A stretch of DNA of 64,000 bases, from assembly GCA_947311845.1 (NCBI GenBank), contig CAMZMU010000041.1, positions 132,901,505-132,965,504 on the forward strand, read 5' to 3'. Both the position numbers and the translations under genes were made by a program. Within the stretch, counting starts at the first letter, position 1, and every line of letters starts with the position of its first letter. The notes beneath the pieces are model-generated. The model saw only the letters and a program-made list of their open reading frames with translations. It made no database searches and was not told where the DNA came from. The DNA is from Poa pratensis (lineage: Eukaryota > Streptophyta > Magnoliopsida > Poales > Poaceae). This document shows positions 56,222-64,000 of the stretch, piece by piece.

Positions 56222-57406
56222 GAGGACCCCGACATCCTCATGGGTGAGTTACGAATCAACGACAACCCAGCTACAGTTTTATTTGACTCTGGAGCATTGC
56301 ATTCATTTATTTCCATCGCATTTGCAAAAGACCACCACATACCGTTCGAGAAGATGAGACGTCCCTTAGTGATCTCCACGCCTGGCTCCAAATGGCAAAC
56401 CGATGGGGTTACCCCGGAGGTCCAGATTACTATAGGTCACTGGTCCTTCCCGTTTGCGCTGGTAGCTTTGAAGTCAAGCGGCATTGATGTCATACTAGGC
56501 ATGAACTGGTTAGCAAATTACCGGGCTAATCTCGATTGTGCTGCCAAGAACATTACCGTGACCACTTCTTCCAGTGAAACTATAGAGTATTGGTCCGCTT
56601 TATCAAGACCTCCATCCTCAAACATTCCCCTCTCACCGGAGATCAGCTTATGCTTTATGGAAGGCGAATCCCCTCCTGAAATACATGATATACACGTGGT
56701 GTGTGACTTCCCGGATGTTTTCCCGGAAGAATTGCCTAGCATGCCACCTGATCGAAGTGTGGAGTTTGTCATAGACTTGATGCCAGGTACTGCTCCGATT
56801 TCCAAGAAACCCTACCGAATGCCGGTGGAAGAGTTGGCTCTGTTCAAGGAGCAAATCGATGAGCTGTTAGCGAAGGATTTTATTCAGCCTAGCAGCTCAC
56901 CTTGGGGTTGTCCGGTACTCTTCGTCAAGAAGAGGGATTCTACCGTTCCTCGTTTGGTTTCTGATTATAGGCCGTTGAATGCGGTGACAATCAAGAACAA
57001 GTATCCTATTCCCCGGATCAATGATATATTAGATCAGTTAGCTGGTGCAACAGTATTCTCCAAGATGGATCTGAGGTCGGGATACCATCAGATCAAGATC
57101 AGAAAGGAGGATATCCCAAAGACGGCATTCATTACTCGCTATGGAATATATGAGTATACCGTCATGTCCTTTGGTCTCACAAATGCTCCAGCTACCTTCA
57201 TGAGGCTCATGAACTCCATCTTCATGGATTATCTTGACAAGTTTGTCGTCATCTACATCGATGACATCCTCATCTATTGTAAAACCGACGAAGAACATGC
57301 TGAGCATCTTCGGTTGGTTCTGACAAGACTTCGAGAACATCGCCTTATGCTAAGTTCTCCAAGTATGAGTTCTGGTTGGATAATCTTGTCTTCCTTGGTC
57401 ACGTGA
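56222..57406 (+). pseudogene. chromovirus protease and reverse transcriptase
   Basis: The protease has the active aspartate in [16 protein letters not shown] (a leucine where serine is usual) and [14 protein letters not shown]. The RT reads [20 protein letters not shown], then [60 protein letters not shown] and the catalytic [12 protein letters not shown]. The frame is lost near 57350, shortly after the catalytic loop; the thumb region continues in another frame to 57525, where a TGA interrupts GYYR and FIEGFSK. Confidence 0.9.
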
Positions 57407-57558
57407 TATCTGCTAGTGGTGTGGTAGTCATTCCCGATAAGATACAATCTATTCTAGATTGGAAAACTCCAAAATCAGTCAAGGACATTCGTAGTTTTCT
57501 CGGATTGGCGGGTTACTACCGCTGATTCATCGAAGGTTTCTCCAAGATAGCCAAGCCC

Positions 57559-58278
57559 ATGACTGACCTTCTCAAGAAGGATAAAAAGTTTGCATGGATG
57601 GATAAAGCTGAAGAGAGCTTCAAAGCACTGAAAGCCAAACTCACGTCTGCTCCGGTGCTCGTCCTGCCGGACACCAGCAAGGATTTTGTCGTCTTCTGTG
57701 ACGCCTCCCTGCAAGGCTTGGGCTGTGTACTAATGCAAGAGGGCCATGTGGTGGCGTATGCTTCCCGCCAACTGAAGCCGCATAAACACAACTACCCAAC
57801 TCATGATCTAGAACTTGCCGCGGTTGTTTATGCTCTGAAGCAGTGGAGACCATACCTGTTTGGTAACCGTTGTGAGATCTTCTCGGATCATATGAGTCTG
57901 AAGTACCTCTTCACACAGCCAGATTTAAATCTCAGGCAGAGGCATTGGTTGGAGTTAATAAAGGACTATGATGTGAGTCTGAACTATCAACCCGGCAAAG
58001 CAAACGTCGTGGCTGACGCACTGAGTCAGAAGTCGTATTGCACCAACCTGATGGTTGCAGAGGCTCAACCTGCTCTTTGTAAAGAGTGCGCTCGGTTGAA
58101 CCTGGAAATTGTTCCCTCTGGCTATCTAGCAAATCTGGAGATCAAGTCTACTCTTGAAGACCAGATAAAGGAAGCTCAAACACGTGATAAGGGTATTCTG
58201 AAAATCAAGGAGAACATTGCTAGCGGGAAGGCCAAATGTTTCTCCATCGATGACTCTGGGGGTAGTTTATTTTGGTGA
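57559..58278 (+). pseudogene. chromovirus RNase H and connection to integrase
   Basis: RNase H motifs are complete: [16 protein letters not shown] (first D), [20 protein letters not shown] (E), [19 protein letters not shown] (D) and [12 protein letters not shown]. The frame continues through the linker ([20 protein letters not shown]) into the first integrase copy and shifts near 58260. Active-site residues look intact. Confidence 0.9.
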
Positions 58279-59273
58279 CCGTCTAGTAGTGCCAAAGAAA
58301 CGAAAATTGAGGGAGCTGATCCTCCAAGAAGCCCATGAATCTCCTCTCTCTATTCATCCCGGTAGTACCAAAATGTACCAAGACCTTCGACCCAATTCTG
58401 GTGGACTCGTATGAAACGAGAAATCGCCAAGTATGTTGCTGAATGCGACACCTGTCGACGGGTGAAGGCTGAACATCAAAGGCCTGCTGGCACTCTCCGC
58501 CCTATTGTAGTCCCGGAGTGGAAATGGGATGAAATTGGTATGGACTTCATCACCGGTTTTCCCAGGTTCCCTAAGGGCAACAATGCTATCTGGGTAATCA
58601 TTGATCGACTGTCCAAGGTCGCTCACTTCCTACCCGTCCGCGACGAGATACGTGCAAGTCAACTGCCCGACTTATACATGGCCCGTATTGTTCCATTGCA
58701 TGGGGTCCCTCTGAGGATCATATCGGACAGTGGAAGTATCTTCGTATCCAAATTCTGGCAGAGTTTACAAACTGCTATGGGAACCCGTCTCAATTTCAGT
58801 ACCGCCTACCATCCCCAGACAGATGGACAGACGGAAAGGGTAAACCAAGTTTTGGAGGACATGCTCAGGGCATGTGTAATCTCCTTTGGCAAGGGTTGGG
58901 AGAAGTATGTCCCCTTCGGGGAGTTCTCCTATAACAATAGCTATCAAGCTAGTCTAGGTATGGCCCCATTTGAGGTTCTGTATGGAAGAAAGTGCCGCAC
59001 TCCGCTGAATTGGTCCGAGACTGGAGAGAGGGCACTCTTTGGTCCGGATATTATCAATGAAGCCGAGGAGAAGGTTAGAATCATACGAGAGAATCTAAAG
59101 ATTGCCCAGTCACGGCAGAAGAGTTACTATGACAAGCATCATCAGGAGGTTCACTATGAAATTGGTGATAAAGTTTACCTCCGTGTCTCTCCCCTTCGAG
59201 GCGTTCGCCGCTTCGGAATCAAGGGAAATTGGCCCCTCATTACATAGGCCCTTTCACTGTTCTGGTGCAGAAA
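58183..59273 (+). pseudogene. integrase copy 1 of a tandem duplication
   Basis: The zinc-binding part reads HESPLSIHPGSTKMYQ and YVAECDTCRRVKAEHQRP, with a shift near 58400. The core runs open from 58411: EIGMDFITGFPRFPKGNNA (first D), RIISDSGSIFVSKFWQS (second D) and TDGQTERVNQVLEDM (E). It continues through GRKCRTPLNWSETGERALFG and the start of the C-terminal domain (EIGDKVYLRVSP), then stops after NWPLIT. Directly after, the sequence jumps back to the linker phrase [15 protein letters not shown]. It lacks the chromodomain. Confidence 0.9.
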
Positions 59274-60666
59274 CGTGATGAGGGTATCCTGAAAATCAAG
59301 GAGAACATTGCTAGCGGGAAGGCCAAATGTTTCTCCATCGATGACTCTGGAGTAGTTTATTTTGGTGATCGTCTAGTAGTGCCTAAGAAACGAAAATTGA
59401 GGGAGCTGATACTCCAAGAAGCCCATGAATCTCCTCTCTCTATTCATCCGGCAGAACCAAAATGTACCAAGACCTTCGACCTCAATTTTGGTGGACTTGA
59501 ATGAAACGAGAAATCGCCAGGTATGTTGCTGAATGCGACACCTGTCGTCGGGTAAAGGCTGAACATCAAAGGCCTGCCGGCAATCTTCGCCCTATTGTAG
59601 TCCCGGAGTGGAAATGGGATGAAATTGGTATGGACTTCATTACCGGTCTGCTGAAGTCTCCAAAGGGAAACGATGCCATCTGGGTAGTCATTGATCGACT
59701 GTCGAAGGTTGCTCACTTCCTCCCTGTTCGTGTTGACATCACAGCTGCTAAGTTGGCAGACCTGTATGCCAGCAGGATCGTTGTACTTCACGGCATTCCC
59801 AAGAAGATTATCTCTGATCGTGGAAGTCTGTTCACCTCCAAGTAAGTCCAGCAAGCTATGGGAACCCGTCTCAACTTTAGCACCGCTTTCCATCCTCAAA
59901 CCGATGGTCAGACCGAAAGGGTGAACCAAGTTTTGGAGGACATGCTGAGGGCATGTGTAATCTCCTTTGGCAAGGGTTGGGAGAAGTATCTTCCCTTCGT
60001 GGAGTTCTCCTACAACAATAGTTATCAAGCTAGTCTGGGTATGGCCCCATTCGAGGTTCTGTATGGAAGAAAGTGCCGCACTCCGCTAAATTGGTCCGAG
60101 ACCGGTGAGAGGGCACTCTTCGGTACGGATATTATCAATGAAGCTGAGGAGAAGGTTAGAATCATACGAGAGAACCTGAAGATTGCCCAGTCAAGGCAGA
60201 AGAGTTACTATGACGAGCATCATCAGGAGGTTCACTATGAAATTGGGGATAAAGCTTACCTCCGTGTCTCTCCCTTCGAGGCATTCGCCGCTTCGGAATC
60301 AAGGGAAAATTGGCCCCTTGCTACATTGGCCCTTTCACTGTTCTGGCCAAGCGAGGAGATCTTTCTTATCAATTGGAGTTGCCGGCCAACTTCCCGAATG
60401 TGCATGATGTGTTTCATGTATCCCAACTTCGCCGTTGTTTCAAAGATCCTATCCATGGAGTCAATCATGAAGAGCTAGATATCCAGGAAGATCTCACTTA
60501 TCGCGAGCATCCTATCCACGTTCTGGATGAAGCAGAAAGAAAGACTCGTAACAAGACCACCAAGTTCCTCAAAATTCAGTGGTCCCATCATTCCAAAGAG
60601 GAAGCAACCTGGGAAAGGGAGTCTAGCCTTCGCGAGGAGTATCCCGACTTCCTTCCGCAACCTTAG
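59274..60666 (+). pseudogene. integrase copy 2 with chromodomain
   Basis: It repeats the linker and zinc region (59282-59500, ending in a TGA after NFGGLE), then the core from 59501: GMDFITGLLKSPKGNDA, KKIISDRGSLFTSK and a TAA at 59843-59845, then MGTRLNFSTAFHPQTDGQTE. The C-terminal part from 60310 is GPFTVLAKRGDLSYQLELPA, then VFHVSQLRRCF, then a chromodomain-like segment (FLKIQWSHHSKEEATWERES) ending at TAG 60664-60666. The central core differs clearly from copy 1 (for example VDITAAKLADLYASRIVVLH versus DEIRASQLPDLYMARIVPLH), while the flanks are nearly identical. Confidence 0.9.
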
Positions 60667-60688
60667 AATCTCGGGACGAGATTCCTGT

Positions 60689-60702
60689 AAGGAGGGTAGA
60701 AT
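60689..60702 (+). other. chromovirus polypurine tract
   Basis: AAGGAGGGTAGAAT lies directly before the right LTR at 60703. Confidence 0.75.
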
Positions 60703-63700
60703 TGTAACAGCCCAAAGTTTGAGAACCTAAAAATGTGAATAAAATTTCCACTTTTGTGTTTAATTGCATCATGGCATCCACTTTGATTTGCTAAACAAAT
60801 AAGACAATTGGTTTGGCACCAATTAAAAACAAATGCCAAAATTGCCTTAACCAAAATCAAATCAAGGAAAGTGTTCAAACTTGCAAAACAAAAATACTTT
60901 GGCATCTTAGATTTGTCAAGCAAGTTCCAGGAGTTCAAAATAATATTTTTGTACTTACCTTTAAAAGGCTATAACATTAACAATTGGAAATTATATAAAT
61001 GCCATATTCAAACCCTATGGACAAAAGTGGTTCAAAACATTTTATTTTTAAACCCCAATTTTTGTGGAGGTTCTACATGACAAGGGAAGCCTACCCAAAT
61101 AATTTCAAATTTTTCTGAAATGTTTTAGTGCCTCAATTAAATCCCTAAAACTACTGTGTTTAAAAAGAAAACGAAAGAAAAAGAAGAAAAGAGCAGGCAG
61201 GGGGTTTTCTGTAATTTTGCCATCGTCCTCCTGTAGCTACAGCGAGCCGTCGTCGTGAGCTCGCCGAGCGCCGCGCGTCCAGGCCCCCCCCCCACGCCCT
61301 CCTGCCGCTCGACGAGGATAAGGAGGCCCCCCCGAGACGCTCCTTTACTCCCCCTCCCTCACTCGCCAGCTCCCCTGCTCCCTCTCTCTCGTTTCTTCCT
61401 CCGAGCCCGAACCCTAGTCGCAGCTCCGCCGCCACATCGCCGCCATTCTAGGGCTCCCGAGTAGATGGAGAAGGGCCATCCTCTCCGCCGCGATGTTTAC
61501 TTCATCTACGTCCAAGGAATCGAGCTGGTCGTCCACATCTTCTCCAACTCCGGCAGCCTCGCTCCGAGCAAGCTCGCCGTCGCCTCCGACCTCCTTAGTC
61601 CAAGCCGAGCACACACACGCGTCGAGGGTGAGCGTGTGATTCTCCTGGACATATTTATCGTCTTCAGTTCGCCGTAGATCCTCGTGACCGTCGTAGCCCG
61701 TAGCACGCCGCCGCCGTAGCTCGCCGTGGACGCCGTCTCCGGCGACCATTTGGGTCGTAGCGCCGCCCCCAGTCTCCCTGTACCCGTGTGAGTCAGATGA
61801 GCTCACTAGTCCTTCCCGTGCTTGCTCCGTCGCCGGAGCCGAGCGCGTCGCCGCCGCGGTCACCGCGCGCCCGCGCCGGTCACGGCCTCTCCGAGTCAAA
61901 CCCCGCCGTGGGCCCTCACGCGTACGTGGATGCCACTCTGGCCCGGGCCCCACCTGTCAGCGGCCGTGGCTAGTCCAGCTCTCGGTGAAAAACGCTTCGA
62001 TGGAATTTCTGGAAAAATAATAAAAAGACAGAAAATTGTTTAAATTTCTAAAATCCATAACTTTTCAAATCCTTGTCCAAAAATTACAAATAAGATACCA
62101 AAATGTTCAGAAAAGTAAAGCCTGTCTCTTGGTATAACTCACACATCCAAATAAATTAGTTTATTTGATGTTTTATTAAAATAAGGTAAATGGCAGAGAA
62201 GAAAATGATTTTATAAAATCCATAACTTCAAAAATAATGATCCAAAAATTAAGTTTGAACTATCAAAATGTTCAGCACTTAATATACTTCAAGTTTCACC
62301 ACTTTTCCATACCTAGATAATTAGTTTTATTGCTGTTTAAAATCATTTAAGAAAAGGACAGTTTTAAAATGGTTTTTGATAAATGCAATAACTTTTTATT
62401 GGATTGTCAGAAAAATGTGTTTAATATATCAAAACGCTCAGAAAATTATAAACTGTCCAGTAACCTCATTTGCATGCATATTTAAACACAATTACAGTAC
62501 TGTACTTTTAGGAATTAGGGAAAACCTTAAGTCAAATATGGGGCTTTATTTTCTCTCTTGTCGAAATAATTATTTTGCGCCCCATTTAAATTGCTAGGTT
62601 TATTATAGTAATTTCAGTGCATTAAAATGGCATGCCATCATGTGTTTGTGCATTGCATTTGTTATGCATGTGTGGTTATTGATTGTGGCCTTCCGGTGTT
62701 TTATGCATCTATAGATCAAGCAGTCGGGGTCCCACCGCAATACCCCGACGAACCGTACTACCAGCCCGTTGAGCAAGGCAAGCGTAATCCCCCCCTCTGA
62801 GCATGTCTCCTCCTATGTTTCCCGCAAATATTTTCTCCACTATAATATTGCATGCGATTCTAAATGTCAATTTGGCTAGATTAGAGTATCCTATTAGTTG
62901 CATTACGTTCCCGATACCATTACCTGTTTCCCTCCTAATATCCATAGGACTGTATTGTTGGCCTGAGTTGCGTAACTATGTTATGAATATGCTTAGCCAT
63001 GCTTAGTTAAATGCTTAAGTCGTCCGGTGGATATTTCATTGTTGGAACTGTTGAGGGAATGTCCGGATAATGGTGGAGAAATGGGGATACCGATATATAA
63101 ACATGCTTAAAGGCGGGGATGAGAGGCTACTGTGGTTGTGGTGCCTTGTCTTGTTCTCGCCGCCTAGGTGCAAGTTCTTTACCTCTTGAATCAAGACCGA
63201 GCGTGCAACCATGCGTGAGGCCTATGCAGTAGCAGGAACCCTCATCGACTAAATAACTTGGGCGGGGCTAGCCAGGGTCCTCTAGTTCGGGCTTCCATTT
63301 GCGTGTGCGTGAAGATGGTGGCCAAGACTGGTATGAGGATGGTGGTGTCTAGGAAAATGAGTGGCCACGGGGCAGGGTGTTGGAGGCACTGAACCTGTCC
63401 CGTCCTCACTGATGATCCTGGGTTAGTCTCAAGCGAGGGAGAAGTGGGAACCGCTCCCACTCAGCCAGCTCTCCCCGGAAGAGAGCTAAAAGCTAGGCAA
63501 TGAGCCAGACGGTACGCGTGGCAAACATTGTATACCCCTGCAGGGTTAAATCTTTTCGAAAAGCCGTGTCCGCGGTTATGGACGACTTGGGAACGGACGA
63601 TAAGACCATAGAGAACTTGAACGGAATGATTAAAACCTGAGTACTAAAGGTACTACCAAGAATGCAAGGTTGACTTCCTCGAGGGTGATTCAGGGAGGTG

Positions 63701-64000
63701 CCTTGGTAGACAGGTGAAGTGATTGATGGTGGTTGTCGAGGAAGGAGATCAAAAGAGAAGAGTTTACTTCTTATCCCCTTTTGAAAATGTTCTGATTAGT
63801 CGATGCCAGGTGTCTTTTATAAAGAAAACTAGCTTTATGCAAAACAGCCATAAAACCTTTGAAAGCCAATCATTGAGCTTGTAGCTCTAGTAATCTTGCA
63901 GAGTTCGTCGAACTCAACGTTGCTTTCTTGATTTTCAGTGGAGGACTTCACCAACACGGAAGGTGGGTTCTATGTGGACGTCGACGAGTAGTCTGGGGTT
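60703..64000 (+). repeat. chromovirus right LTR, cut by window end
   Basis: It begins TGTAACAGCCCAAAG and follows the left LTR to position 54194, without the Cassandra insertion. About 430 bases remain outside the window. The two copies differ by scattered substitutions and small indels only. Open readings in it (for example 61414-61953) are GC-rich composition shared by both LTRs. Confidence 0.93.

Larger units (their letters stand above)
50148..64000 (+). mobile_element. Tekay/Del-like chromovirus (Ty3/gypsy), right end outside window
   Basis: Long LTRs (left 50148-54620; right from 60703, cut by the window end) start TGTAACAGCCCAAAG. The left LTR ends GGGGCGCTACA, followed by a tRNA-iMet-type PBS. 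The interior reads gag, protease, RT, RNase H, integrase, chromodomain on the plus strand. The chromodomain after integrase defines a chromovirus; the long LTRs and the PBS fit Tekay/Del. The coding region carries several stops and shifts and a duplicated integrase, so it is not autonomous. Confidence 0.88.

Overview
The window looks like intergenic, transposable-element-rich DNA from a large grass genome, most likely Triticeae (wheat, barley or a relative). This is inferred from three things: long nested LTR retrotransposons, CACTA elements with TTTAGTACCGGTTG-type subterminal hairpins, and a Cassandra TRIM. I found no intact host gene. Almost every coding stretch belongs to a transposon, and most carry frameshifts or stop codons.

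Layout. 1-2.6 kb is AT-rich with weak exon-like pieces and ends at a good Helitron-type 3' terminus (2563-2591). 2.8-3.7 kb is a broken GC-rich gene-like piece. 3.7-12.3 kb is a cluster of CACTA modules, all transcribed leftward: a truncated second-gene module (3688-5600), a small acidic ORF (6172-6765), a decayed TNP2-type transposase (7678-10999) and a two-exon gene for a coiled-coil, tail-anchored protein (11162-11648). Large palindromes lie among the subterminal repeats. 12.3-13.05 kb is an unrecognised ORF.

13.1-25.9 kb is a Tat-like Ty3/gypsy remnant (element 1). It keeps its left LTR and a plus-strand extra ORF, and an Athila-type gypsy element (15351-25670, target duplication CACCC) sits inside an exon of that ORF. 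A fragment of a BTB/BACK gene follows (25902-26072), then 2.3 kb with nothing recognised, then a possible hAT-like element (28431-29042).

29.6 kb to the end is one nested stack. Element 2 (Tat-like) has a left LTR (29586-34168) that holds a 3.4 kb candidate solo LTR (30380-33820, target duplication CAGAG). It also has a plus-strand extra ORF (34.4-38.1 kb) and a minus-strand integrase end (39226-39984). A SIRE/Maximus-like Copia element (from about 39998) interrupts that integrase and carries an extra ORF in the env position (47909-49117). A second LTR of the element 2 family (from 49144) lies in the continuation of that ORF. That LTR is in turn interrupted at 50148 by a Tekay/Del-like chromovirus with roughly 4 kb LTRs. 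The chromovirus left LTR holds a complete Cassandra element (51047-51774) whose LTRs carry 5S rRNA-like sequence, and its integrase is tandemly duplicated. The chromovirus right LTR runs off the window at 64000, so the right ends of the Copia and outer elements are not visible.

The genes do not form a shared pathway. Each retrotransposon encodes its own gag-pol set, and the CACTA genes encode transposase plus accessory proteins. The main interest lies in the nesting order, the extra ORFs of the gypsy and Copia elements, the duplicated integrase and the long palindromes. Family names are from memory of conserved motifs, not from a search.
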